From Fonsecaea monophora (taxonomy: Eukaryota; Ascomycota; Eurotiomycetes; Chaetothyriales; Herpotrichiellaceae): a stretch of DNA of 64,000 bases. Positions 45,634 through 55,560 of this stretch are shown piece by piece. The DNA lies in assembly GCF_001642475.1 (NCBI RefSeq), contig NW_019173948.1:310001-374000 (forward strand), given 5' to 3'. The stretch's first letter is position 1. Each line of letters opens with the position of its first letter. Made by a program: the position numbers and the translations under genes. The notes beneath the pieces are model-generated. The model ran no database searches. It saw only the letters and a list, made by a program, of their open reading frames with translations, and had not been told where the DNA came from.

Positions 45634-48344
45634 TTATGCGCTGCGTTCCATCGCTTCTCTGACGCGTCTTTCAACCGCCTCGCCAGCGCGTTGTCGGACC
45701 ATCCTGATGATCCAATCCTGCTGTTTTGTGCTCAGGAGTTTCAGCCTCCTCAAATATGTTTGCAACGTCTGCGGATTCGTCGGGTTGGACTGGAGATCAC
45801 TAAGCCCGTTGGTGAGGAGCCAGCGTTGTAGGCGTTGAGGGTCGAGGTATTCTTGATCTTGATCTTGGTTGGAGGAGGAGGAGGAGGAGGAGGAGGGTGT
45901 AGCACCACTTGTGGTAGAGTCGTTTGCACCTTGTGATGAAGCTGCGGTTCTTGAGCCCGGAGAGCTAGAAGCGCGCGACTCTCGCCCGCTTCCTCGACTT
46001 CCTCCTCTTCCGCGTCCGAATCAACGTGTCGTAACACCGCATGACCGCCAATCAGGACACGTTGAGGTGATCTGTCTTGAGCGCCCTCGTCTTCTTCGTC
46101 AGCATCTTCCACCATGGCTGAGTGCGGGGGATGCGACTGTCCCGTTTGGATCGTGGTCGCTTCGTCGTCGGGAATGCTCTCCAAGTCAGGCATGCCGTCA
46201 TCATCGTCGTCGTCAGCTGTCGAATTGTTGGAATTCGCATCCATATAATAGTCCCACCCACCAGCCATCCCTAATCCCTCAGGGGTAACGCCTTCTTCTA
46301 TCTCCTCGGCTTCATCCAGATGGATCCTCAGGAGCTCCTCAATCATTTCCGGCGGAATATTACCCCCGAGTTGCTCTTGCAATGCGCGAAGGGCAGCCTG
46401 GCCTTCCGACTCACCTCCGGTGTTCGCGCCTTCTGCAGAGACCGGTGTCTGGAACCAGTTCATGATACGTGTAAGGAGGCTGCCCGCGGTGCCCGCAGTC
46501 GCACCTGCAGCATTGAAGATAGTTTGCATAGTTCCATCAGTCCCTCGCGAACGACCAAGGCCCGGTGCTCGAACGACATAGTCAGACAAGGAGTCTGGGG
46601 GAGGGAGGACATCGGATGACGAAGTACGCATACTCGTAAACCGACGTGGGAGGAGGGCGATCAACGACGGGATTTCGAGGAGCATGATATGCCTGGCTTC
46701 TTCGAGTGAAATCTCCAGCTTCGGCGCCTTTGGAGCTGCCGAGATCGCGTCGCTGTAGTGAGAAAGGGTTTCCGCTACCTCGGCGAGGAGGCTGATAGTT
46801 TCGGGGGTGTTCCACAGATCCTTTGCACGAGTGACGTAAAGTTGAGTGTAAAGCTTTTCAGCGTCAGTGGATGGTAACTTCGCCCAGAGGGACTTGGGTA
46901 GCGGCGAGATGTCGAGTGCCGAAGCCAGAGCAGATAAGATGTAAGGGTATTTGTGCATCGCAACGGCGAGACGAGTACGCGCCTCACGTGGATTGCCGGA
47001 CCGCTGATAGGCGAGTGCCAGAGAAATTTGAATATTGGGCAGAAAATCCCACGCTTGGCCATATGCATCGTCCGAGCAGAGCGCAATAAGTTGAGCGTGT
47101 TGTCGGGCTCTCAAGGCAAGTTGATCGATCATAAGGGTGGCTCCATAGGGATCCGTCAGCGGATTGAGCTGAAGAAGGACCTTAGACCATTCAAACGCTG
47201 TCCGCCACGTCCCCCGCATCTCGAGATTTCTGATGTATCGCCAGATTGCAAGATATAGTTCTCGGTTGGCTGGGTCGTTGAATGGCACACGAGCAATGCC
47301 GCTTCTCAGAGAGGCTGGGAAGGTGCTGTGTGCCGATCTGCCAAATGAGAACAACGCACGTTCAACAAGATCTCCCGAGACAGCGTTGTCGCCCTGGTGT
47401 TTCGCGATTTCCGAGACTTGGAGGAGAGTTGCAATATGGTAAGGGTACATAGATAACATGCCGATCATTCTTTGAGGATCCATTGATTCGACAGCCATGC
47501 AGAAATAAACCTGAGTCTCGCGATAGGCGTTTTGGTGTATGATGTTATATCGCTTCTCGGACGAATCCCTCGAATCAGAGTCTGATTTGACCAATTCCAT
47601 GCTCAATCCTCCACTCGTGGCCAAGGGCCACTCTTCTTTGCCCTGGACAAAGACATTCCGCCTGTGTGCGAGAGATCCTAGCTCTTTTCCCTTGCTCGCC
47701 GCACAATATCTCCCCGTAAGTGCAGTCGCAAGATCAACGCCACCCCGCTGGTTCTGTTCTCGACGGCGTGGTGCTCGAGGCGCCGAGCGAGACTCTTGCC
47801 CTTCAAGTGCAATGCTCCCGAAAAGGCTTTTCATTTCGTTGACAGGATTGAGGTTGTGCGAATCTATGCCTAGAAGCCTGGTGGCTCTCGTCTCAAAGGT
47901 AGGTGTCTCTTGTTTCACAGCAGACGCCGCCTGTGCTCGTCCTTCTTTTGCAGCCAACTCTTTCAGTGCCCGGTCAATTTCGTCGCCAGATTGCTCCTCC
48001 TGATCTTTCTGTGCTTCTTCTTTGGCCTTGCCTTTCTTCTTGGATTTCTTCTTTTTCTTCTTCGACTTGGTAGGGGGTGTTGATATTGAATCTTGGGATG
48101 GCTTGGTCTCGGGGGTTTCTGTAGCATCTGCGCGTGTGATGGCCTCGTATTCATGTTCGTCAGAATCACCTGCATCCTCAATATCCTCCAGCATGTCAAA
48201 AGCATTCATAGGCCGGGAGGGTGGCTCCGGGATATCATCGTCCTCTTCTGACTCTTCCGCTTCCTCGTATGCCTTTCTCGCAGCCTCAACCTGTCTCTGC
48301 AACTCCTGCTCCCGCTGTAGTTTGCGGAGGGCTCGCGAAGACAT
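45634..48344 (-). CDS. RQC1: Rqc1/TCF25-family ribosome quality-control protein, with C-terminal frame switch
   Basis: The ATG at 48344 opens MSSRALRKLQREQELQRQ, the conserved basic start of Rqc1/TCF25 proteins. Then come NAFDMLEDIEDAGDSD, a Lys-rich stretch, and the TCF25 domain with YNIIHQNAYRETQVYFCMA and MLSMYPYHIATLLQVSEI. Rqc1 works with Ltn1, Rqc2 and Cdc48 on stalled 60S subunits. The first frame runs 864 codons to 45750, but its last about 60 residues (Pro run, then RRIRRRCKHI) look spurious. In another frame, bases about 45850-45634 code YLDPQRLQRWLLTNG and TYLRRLKLLSTKQDWIIRM before TAA, a charged helical C-terminus typical of real coding sequence. One missing base near 45960-46000, or an unseen intron, would reconcile them. 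I give 45634 as the likely true end. Confidence 0.85.
45876..45897 (+). repeat. (GGA)n microsatellite in Rqc1 coding region
   Basis: About seven GGA/GAG units; read as Pro in one minus-strand frame and as Ser in the other. It lies in the stretch where the Rqc1 frame appears to switch. Confidence 0.85.
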
Positions 48345-48711
48345 ATTGCCGGTTCCTGCGAATTTCGACAGCAGAGAATATAGCGGCGAATGTGAGGGGT
48401 GATGGATAGGCAGATATGTGACTGCAAATAAATTCCGCCGCAGTTGATGCGGCGGGTGACGTTTACGAGGGACCCAAGCGGAGCAGGATAATTAAATCTC
48501 CGATTGGTTCAATCTAGATCTGCGTGATGCGCATCCAACAGCCTCCAGCCTCATCGACTTTTGTAGGCGAACAAATTGAGTATCTGCTCAGGTGTCCGTG
48601 TCAGGGTCACCGTCGCCATCGCCATCACCTTGTCTTTCTTGTCCTTTTCGCCCTCCCTAGATGCTTTCATCCTCATCTTCTTCCTCGCCTCCTTGACCTT
48701 CGTCGTCTCCA
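48345..48711. promoter_or_regulatory. Divergent promoter of RQC1 and PP2C genes
   Basis: 367 bp between two divergent starts. A CCAAT box (as ATTGG) sits at 48503-48507. A short upstream frame (48661-48696, MLSSSSSSSPP) ends 15 bp before the phosphatase ATG. Confidence 0.5.
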
Positions 48712-50679
48712 ATGCGTCGCGCTGCCCTTTTCGCCCTTCGCTCGGCCCGACGCTCTGCCTCTCGGAAGCTCGTCTCCAAATCGTCCCCCTTTGCGCCTCC
48801 GAACCATGTCGTAGCCTCGGCCAACGTTCACTCAGCCTCCCTCGTCCGCAGATACAGTACGTCTCGAGTACCGTTCCAGTCCTCTATGCGTATACCCAAG
48901 ATACCAATCCTATTCGTTGGGTCCCTTGGAGCAATCGGAGCCTGGTATGCTTACAGAGGTGATGGGCCAGAGCATCTTCTCAAAACCCAACCATTATCAG
49001 TATCGCCACAGTCTAGCAGGGGTCTGAGCACCGCAGCAGATACTCCACAGTCTTCTGCAGAAGCTGCTGACCCTGCGTCAGTGACTGCAGGTCCCGAACA
49101 ATATCGGAAGGCATTGGTAGTTGACAACGATCAATTCTTCACCGGGTCCATCGTGGGGGACGGTCCTTTAGCCAAGGACACAGATGACTACGGCAGGAAG
49201 GTCTTAGAGATGATGACCCCTGAGCAAGCCACAGAAAGATTACGCAAGAATGAACAATCATTCCTCGTCGGCAGAGGACGGGGTGTGGTGAGATATGATC
49301 TGGTCCAGCTTCCCAGCAACGACCCAATTGAGGATGACCATGCAGAGAAGATCGTCGAAGTTCCGAATACAGTCGCTGCCACAGACGGTTCAGCATCATC
49401 GGATTGGATGTTCTGGGGTGTTTTCGACGGTCATTCCGGATGGACTACCTCTGCCAAACTGCGGCAGGTCTTGATCTCTTTTGCAGCCCGCGAACTTAAT
49501 CACACCTACAAGGCGGCTCTTTCAGACGCAAAGTCCCCCTTTCCATCACCCGCAGCTATTGACCAAGCCCTCAAATCCGCCTTCGTCAAGCTGGACAACG
49601 AAATCTGTTTGGACAGTGTCAATAAACTCAGCAAAACTCCTAGCAAACGCCTTGCTGCCGAAATACTTGCACCTGCTCTATCAGGCTCCTGCGCACTGCT
49701 GTCCTTCTACGACTCGCAGTCCAACACCCTCCGCGTCGCATGCACTGGGGATTCCCGCGCCGTGCTTGGCCGTCGCAACCCGCAAACGGGTAAGTGGTTT
49801 GCCACGCCTCTCTCAGAAGACCAGACCGGCTCCAATCCCAACGAAGAAGCACGCATGCGTGCCGAACATCCAGGCGAGGACTACGTTATTCGAGCTGGAC
49901 GAGTCTTGGGCAATCTGGAACCGACTCGCGCATTCGGGGATGCATTTTATAAATGGTCGCGAGAAACGCAGGATCGGATCAAGAAGCACTTCTTCGGAAG
50001 GACGCCGCATCAGTTGCTGAAAACCCCACCCTATGTCACTGCAGAGCCCGTGGTGACGAGCACAAAGATCAACCCCTCTGACGGTGATTTTCTGGTGATG
50101 GCCACGGACGGGCTATGGGAGATGCTGACCAACGAAGAAGTTGTTGGGCTCGTGGGTCAATGGATCGAACATCAAAACAAACTTGCCAGTAGCAAGGGAT
50201 CCTCGGGGACGAATACTGCTGCTTGGTTGACGAGTTGGTTCAAATCAACGCCCAGTGGGCTACCAGTTGAGAAAGGGGGAAATATGGACAAGACTGGCCG
50301 CATCGACACCTCCTCTAGCCAGAAGGACGCAAAGGATGGCAAAACCTCCAACACCAACAACGTGGAGAAGCCCATCCGACAGCAACAATGGGACATTCCT
50401 GCTTCACCCCCTTCCACCTCTAATCGCTTCGTGGTCGAGGACAAGAACTGTGCAACTCACCTCATTCGGAACGCGTTGGGTGGGAAAGACAAAGACATGG
50501 TGTGCGCGCTGCTCACGTTACCGAGCCCTTACAGCCGACGATACAGGGATGACTTGACCGTCCAGGTCATATTCTTCGGTGAGGCTGGTGAAGCCGATGG
50601 CAAGGTTGTGATCAACGACGAAGCAACGGCACGACAGACACAAAAGATTGAGGACGGGCAATTGAAGGCGAAGCTATGA
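48712..50679 (+). CDS. Mitochondrial PP2C phosphatase (Ptc5/PDP-like), 655 aa
   Basis: Single exon from ATG 48712. The N-terminus MRRAALFALRSARRSASRK is a strong mitochondrial presequence, followed by one hydrophobic segment (PILFVGSLGAIGAWYAY), which suggests anchoring in the inner membrane. PP2C motifs are clear: VFDGHSG (D239), CTGDSRAVLGRR, the LSEDQTGSNPNE loop, TRAFGDAFYK, and MATDGLWEML (D466). These aspartates bind the two catalytic Mg2+/Mn2+ ions. The long insert after the ATDG motif is disordered. The architecture matches yeast Ptc5 and mammalian pyruvate dehydrogenase phosphatase, which reactivate PDH by removing phosphate from the E1 alpha subunit. Confidence 0.92.
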   Translation: MRRAALFALRSARRSASRKLVSKSSPFAPPNHVVASANVHSASLVRRYSTSRVPFQSSMRIPKIPILFVGSLGAIGAWYAYRGDGPEHLLKTQPLSVSPQSSRGLSTAADTPQSSAEAADPASVTAGPEQYRKALVVDNDQFFTGSIVGDGPLAKDTDDYGRKVLEMMTPEQATERLRKNEQSFLVGRGRGVVRYDLVQLPSNDPIEDDHAEKIVEVPNTVAATDGSASSDWMFWGVFDGHSGWTTSAKLRQVLISFAARELNHTYKAALSDAKSPFPSPAAIDQALKSAFVKLDNEICLDSVNKLSKTPSKRLAAEILAPALSGSCALLSFYDSQSNTLRVACTGDSRAVLGRRNPQTGKWFATPLSEDQTGSNPNEEARMRAEHPGEDYVIRAGRVLGNLEPTRAFGDAFYKWSRETQDRIKKHFFGRTPHQLLKTPPYVTAEPVVTSTKINPSDGDFLVMATDGLWEMLTNEEVVGLVGQWIEHQNKLASSKGSSGTNTAAWLTSWFKSTPSGLPVEKGGNMDKTGRIDTSSSQKDAKDGKTSNTNNVEKPIRQQQWDIPASPPSTSNRFVVEDKNCATHLIRNALGGKDKDMVCALLTLPSPYSRRYRDDLTVQVIFFGEAGEADGKVVINDEATARQTQKIEDGQLKAKL

Positions 50680-51510
50680 AATGAAAATGCTCTTTCAGAA
50701 AGTGAAGTTTAAACAAGCCAAGACCACTTCGGGCAACCCGTTATTATTTAGATGCTTTCGCCAGCAAGGGTCTTTGGGATCTGGTTTGGTGTTCATTTTC
50801 ATGACTACCAATATACGGTGGGCGGTCAGGCGAAAAGAGGTTGTGTTGCTGATGTATTTTTCGCCACAGCACATTGCCTGCTTGATATAGTGCTTTGATG
50901 GCAGGGAATCACGCCGCTGGTCCATGGGAATGGGGGATGCGATGAGCAGCGGATTGAAGACTTCCCTCTCTACACACCTGTTTTAGTATGGGAACCTTTG
51001 GCGTCACGCGTTAGGGCCTGTCTAGATATTTGTTGTCTCGTAGATGGCGGGTGTGCGCGCCCGAAGCCGGAGTTGACAACAAAATTGACACGACTTGAAA
51101 ACTAGTATATTCTGCATATTTGTATACGTATTCCTTGTGATTTTTTAGGTTACTGTACGAGAGGAAGAGAGAGGGAGAGTAACACGAAATGGGCCTACGT
51201 ATATAGATATACAGGGACACAAACGCCTGCCGAGTCGAAGGTATGGAGACATAATTACCTTCTAAACAAGATCACCCTTGATCTATCAAGGAACATACTT
51301 TTCATTTACCGCCAATGCGGTCTAGTCCGACACTGTGTTGCTATATCCCAACCTCAGATCGAGGGATATCTCCTCCCAAAGACGTGGCTGACGGCGTAAG
51401 ATGAGGTGTATGGATTGTACGCTGAAACCATATCCTCTCTTATCCTGTACAACTCCCATCATTGAAGAATTCTATTCCTGCTTTTCAAAATATAATCACG
51501 AGGGTATCAT
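50680..51510. other. Convergent intergenic region, no gene seen
   Basis: 3' flanks of the phosphatase and COX18 genes. Frames here are short and unsupported. Confidence 0.5.
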
Positions 51511-52527
51511 TCATGCCTCCACTTGTCCTTTGGCTTTCGCTTGTTTTGCTCTTAGAGGTGGAACGAGCTTGGTGGTCCCCAGGACGCGGGCGAGGAGAGG
51601 CCGCTGCACAAGTTGGGTCGTCGTGGTCCCGATGAGATACAGCACCACAGCTGTGGACAGGTCGCTCCTGATAATCAGATACGTAAAGACGGAAGGAAGA
51701 GCTGTCATGACATAGGACAAAGCCCTGTTGGTTTTTGCAGCGAGAACCCTTAATCTCGCGTCGTCGCTATTCGAATAGCTAACTTCTGGCCGTTGTTTGG
51801 CAGCATCCCTCACCCTAAGCCACACACTCAAGGTCGCTAGGGTCCCGTATGTCACTGGGAGAATCCAGAGTTGGTCCGGCGAGGCCAGGTCGGATATCCA
51901 CCAGAGACTTTCAGTCTGAAAGCCTGGTTCCGCGGGCACAATGTTTGGATCCACGGTACCGCCGTCAGATCTGAAGAACATCGAGGTCACGGTCCGTTTG
52001 TCGCCCGCCATGCGCCGTATGCAGTCCATACTGAATACCCATACAGGTATGAAGGATAGCGCAAGTACTGGTTCCACCCAGATTGGTAGATATGGGATGT
52101 GCTTTTGAATGGCCTTTTTTCGGGCTTTGAGCTGGCTCGCCACCCAGCCCTCAGCTCTTTTGGCGTCTGCTTCCCTTCCCGCGGGATATTTTATCCTCGC
52201 CGTGTCTTGGTATGCTATGCGCCAAGCAGTTGCGAGGTGCGTGGCACTTTCTCTCCGTTTCCGACTTCGGTGTGTCAACAGCTGGACTGGAATCCAGGTC
52301 ATCCGAAGGAGGGAAGCGGTCAATGGGATCGACAGGTACCATGGTAGACCGGTCAATGTGTGCACCTCTTGAAAGATGGTTCCGGAGAGCTGGAGGCATT
52401 CGGCCGCGAAGGGTTTAGGATAAGACGAGTGAAAGGAACGGGAGAGCGACGGGGTATCGAGGCAATTGTGCCTGTAGCATTGGCGTTCCAGCTCGGCCCA
52501 ACGTCGAAGGGCCCTGCGGCAGAGCAT
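51511..52527 (-). CDS. COX18: Mitochondrial inner-membrane insertase Cox18, 338 aa
   Basis: Single exon from ATG 52527. A basic N-terminus (MLCRRALRRWAELER, then SRSFHSSYP) fits a mitochondrial presequence. The body is an Oxa1/YidC-family core: LTGLPWYLSIPLTASLLRMT (first TM), then a Lys/Arg-rich loop, IWVEPVLALSFIPVWVFSMD, LWILPVTYGTLATLSVWLRV, and paired C-terminal TMs around ALPSVFTYLIIRSDLSTAVV. Cox18 pushes the C-terminal tail of Cox2 across the inner membrane during cytochrome oxidase assembly. Its length and the five-TM plan fit Cox18 better than Oxa1, which has a long C-terminal ribosome-binding coil that is absent here. Confidence 0.88.
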   Translation of the reverse strand: MLCRRALRRWAELERQCYRHNCLDTPSLSRSFHSSYPKPFAAECLQLSGTIFQEVHTLTGLPWYLSIPLTASLLRMTWIPVQLLTHRSRKRRESATHLATAWRIAYQDTARIKYPAGREADAKRAEGWVASQLKARKKAIQKHIPYLPIWVEPVLALSFIPVWVFSMDCIRRMAGDKRTVTSMFFRSDGGTVDPNIVPAEPGFQTESLWWISDLASPDQLWILPVTYGTLATLSVWLRVRDAAKQRPEVSYSNSDDARLRVLAAKTNRALSYVMTALPSVFTYLIIRSDLSTAVVLYLIGTTTTQLVQRPLLARVLGTTKLVPPLRAKQAKAKGQVEA

Positions 52528-52890
52528 TGCTCAGTGTTAGCTAGGTCTTGGAGGGAGCATATGGAAACTGGTCTCGTGGTGCAGCGAAAGCATGAAACAA
52601 ACGAGTGACCCGTCGACACGCGCCCACGAATAGCGGTGGGGATGGCAAGGGAAACAGGCGCGTGGCCCGAGGCTGCGTCATTGTTGGTTGGTGGAAGAAG
52701 AGGCCACACTGGTCGCCAGGCCCTGGAGCCGCAGCTGGTATTATTATTATAATTGCCCAATGCTCATTGCTCATTTCAGCCTGTTTAGTCGTATCTTACC
52801 CCTGTAGCTAAATTGTCCTCCTTCTCGCTCAGCCAACGATCTTGGAAGCATGCGTCTCGGTGACTACTGTTGTCTACTGCAGCATTGGCA
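52528..52890. promoter_or_regulatory. Divergent promoter of COX18 and ALG11, with upstream ATG
   Basis: 363 bp between divergent starts. A CCAAT sequence is at 52757-52761. An ATG at 52850 opens a 26-codon frame that overlaps the ALG11 start out of frame; whether it lies in the transcript is unknown. Confidence 0.45.
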
Positions 52891-54542
52891 ATGGCCGCCT
52901 CATCGAGCGCAGTGGCAATCCTGGCGGTAGTACCGCTTGTGCCCCTCGTATTCCTCTTGCTGATACAGCTATCACTGCGCGCGCTTGGTTGGCATCTGCG
53001 TGCACAGACTAGGGATCGAAAGACCGCGATCCTAGAAAGGGTCAGGCGGGAGAGAGCCGCGGTATCGGAGAATCAACCTGCGTCACAGGAAGCCGAAGAT
53101 GGGTGGGAGAAGATCGAGAAAGAGGGCAGCGCTGAGAATGGCAAGCCTCTCAAGGATGAATGGGCCGGAGTGATTGGCTTCTTTCATCCCTTTTGGTAAG
53201 TTTCCCCTTCGTTGTATGGGCCATTTTTCTGACTTTGAGTAGCAATGCTGGTGGTGGCGGTGAGAGAGTGTTGTGGGCAGCCATTGCCGCAACTCAGCGA
53301 CGATGGCCCAACGCCATTTGCGCAGTTTACACCGGTGACCACGACATTGACCGATCGTTGGTGGTAGCAACAGTTAGAACCCGCTTTGGCATCACCCTTC
53401 AAGAACACTCCCTCGTTTTTCTGTACCTTTCGAGGCGTCGTTTTGTTCTTGCGAGCACTTATCCTCACTTTACACTTTTGGGTCAGTCACTCGGCTCGGT
53501 GGTTCTGGCTTATGACGCCTTTCAACTGCTTGTGCCTGACATATTCATCGATACCATGGGTTACGCATTTGCAGTCGCTCTCTGCAAATACCTCTTCCCC
53601 AACGTGCCCAATGCGGCATATGTACATTATCCGACCATTTCCACCGACATGCTGGATAGCCTGGAGGACACGACAGGCCAAATGGGGATCCACGCCGGTG
53701 CTGGGAAGGGGTTGAAGGGTAGAGGAAAGAAGTATTATTGGCGTGCATTTGCATGGCTCTACGGCTTTGTCGGGAGGCAGATCGATGTGGTCATGTGTAA
53801 TTCGACTTGGACACAAGGCCACATACGCCAGCTTTGGAAACCGAAACGAGCGTCCTCCTCCTTCGCCGCCATAGTATATCCGCCTTGTCCCGTCGAAGAG
53901 CTGGAAGCACGAATCCCGTTGACGGAGGAGAGTGAGGAACAACGGGAAAATATTGTCCTCTACATTGCTCAATTTCGACCCGAGAAGAACCATTCCTTGA
54001 TTCTTCGTTCCTTTGCCAAGTTCTACCACGCAGCAAAGGAGAAACCCAGATTGGTTCTCATTGGGTCGGTTCGGAGCAAAACACCGGACGAGAAGCACAT
54101 TTATAACCTCCGACTTGAAGCACACGAACTAAGGATCAAGGACGCCACTACCTTTATCTGTGATGCTCCCTTCTCAGTCATCTTGGAGTATCTTCGGAGG
54201 TCGAGTATTGGTACGAACGGCATGTACGCAGAACATTTCGGGATTGGCAATGTGGAAGGACTAGCAGCGGGACTGATTCCCGTGGTACACAACAGCGGTG
54301 GGCCTAAGCTCGACATCGTGGTTCCATTCGAGGGTCAGCCCATTGGTTTCCATGCCGAGACAGAGGATGAGTTTGCTGCTGCTTTTGCCAAAGTGACTGG
54401 GATGAGCAGGCAGGAACGATTCGCGATGAGATTAAGAGGGCGTGCAAGCACGAAACGATTTACAGAAACAGTTTTTGCCGAGAAATGGGTCGACCAAATG
54501 GAGATACTGGTGCGGTTGCAGAAGATCCGGAACGGCCCATAA
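52891..54542 (+). CDS. ALG11: Alg11 alpha-1,2-mannosyltransferase, 534 aa
   Basis: Two exons, 52891-53195 and 53243-54542, with a 47-bp intron (GTAAGT, CTGAC branch, GTAG; phase 2) that falls inside the family signature: HPF before it and CNAGGGGERVLWAA after it. The N-terminus has one TM helix (ILAVVPLVPLVFLLLIQL) that anchors the enzyme on the cytosolic face of the ER. The GT4 C-terminal motif EHFGIGNVEGLAAG binds GDP-mannose. YIAQFRPEKNHSLI and the loop with NSGGPKLDIV are other family blocks. Alg11 adds the fourth and fifth mannose to the dolichol-linked oligosaccharide of N-glycosylation. Confidence 0.95.
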
Positions 54543-54972
54543 CATCTATATAGAGCCAGCGGAAAGACCGAAGACTTGACCGTTGTGATGATTTTCAGAC
54601 GAATGATACCCATCTTAGCCTTGTCTCTGTCTGCCTTCAGTGTTCGGTGATAAGTGGCAAGGCTGCGGTCACTAAAAGAAGTAAGTACAAGCGAAATCTG
54701 CTCGCTATACCTTCTCCTAACAGAACCGGCTGCCGGAAATCTCCCGCCGATCTTGCCATTGCCTCAGCCTTACCACGTGCCACCCACCTGATCCTTGCCC
54801 GCCTCTTGTCCGACGACAAAAGTTCTTGTTCTTCTGTGCCTTGCGCTCTTTGACAGGACTCAAGCAAACTTCAGTGCCAAACACATAAAGTTCTCCTCTT
54901 CATTTCTATCCTGACTGAGAGATTCCGCTGCTCTCTATCACTTTCTGACACCCTTCAGCCTGGTCATTTATC
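54543..54972. other. Intergenic, promoter of UBC9
   Basis: 430 bp between ALG11 and UBC9, both on the plus strand. The 3' half is pyrimidine-rich. No gene seen. Confidence 0.5.
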
Positions 54973-55560
54973 ATGTCGCTCTGTATCAACCGTCTTCAAG
55001 AGGAAAGGTGGGCTGCGCAAAACAAACGTTGCCTCACCTTCAACTTTACTAACCCCTGCTCCCAGAAAACAATGGCGCCGCGATCATCCTTTCGGTTTCT
55101 ATGCAAAACCCGTCCGACATGCGAATGGTGTGGTTGATCTCAAGATGTGGGAAGTTGGGATACCAGGGAAGGAGAGGACAATCTGGGAGGGGGGCCTGTT
55201 CAAGTTGACTCTCGCCTTTCCGGATGAATACCCTACGAAGCCACCCCGATGTGAGTTGAAGATGACTTTGCGCGCTGGTTGGAAGCACACGACTGAGCCC
55301 TTTTAGGCAGATTTGTCCCCCCTCTGTTCCACCCCAACGTCTATCCCTCGGGCACGGTGTGTCTCTCGATCCTAAACGAAGAGGAAGGCTGGAAGCCAGC
55401 AATCACGATCAAGCAAATTCTTTTGGGCATCCAAGACCTGCTAAACGACCCCAATCCCGACTCGCCAGCGCAGGCTGATGCATACAATCTCTACAAAAAG
55501 GATCGGCCCGCATACGAGAAGAAAGTCAAGAGTATTGTCAAGGACAACCCCGCACCCTGA
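54973..55560 (+). CDS. UBC9: SUMO-conjugating enzyme Ubc9, 157 aa
   Basis: Three exons: 54973-55007, 55066-55250 and 55307-55560, with introns of 58 and 56 bp (phases 2 and 1). The predicted 157 aa equals the length of yeast Ubc9. Key blocks are MSLCINRLQEERKQWRRDHP at the start, the basic patch for SUMO, YPTKPPRCRF, the HPN motif in FHPNVYPSG, and the active Cys (C92) in TVCLSIL. NEEEGWKPAITIKQ and DLLNDPNPDSPAQ complete the E2 fold. Ubc9 takes SUMO from the Aos1-Uba2 E1 and transfers it to psi-K-x-E sites; it is essential in most fungi. Confidence 0.97.
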
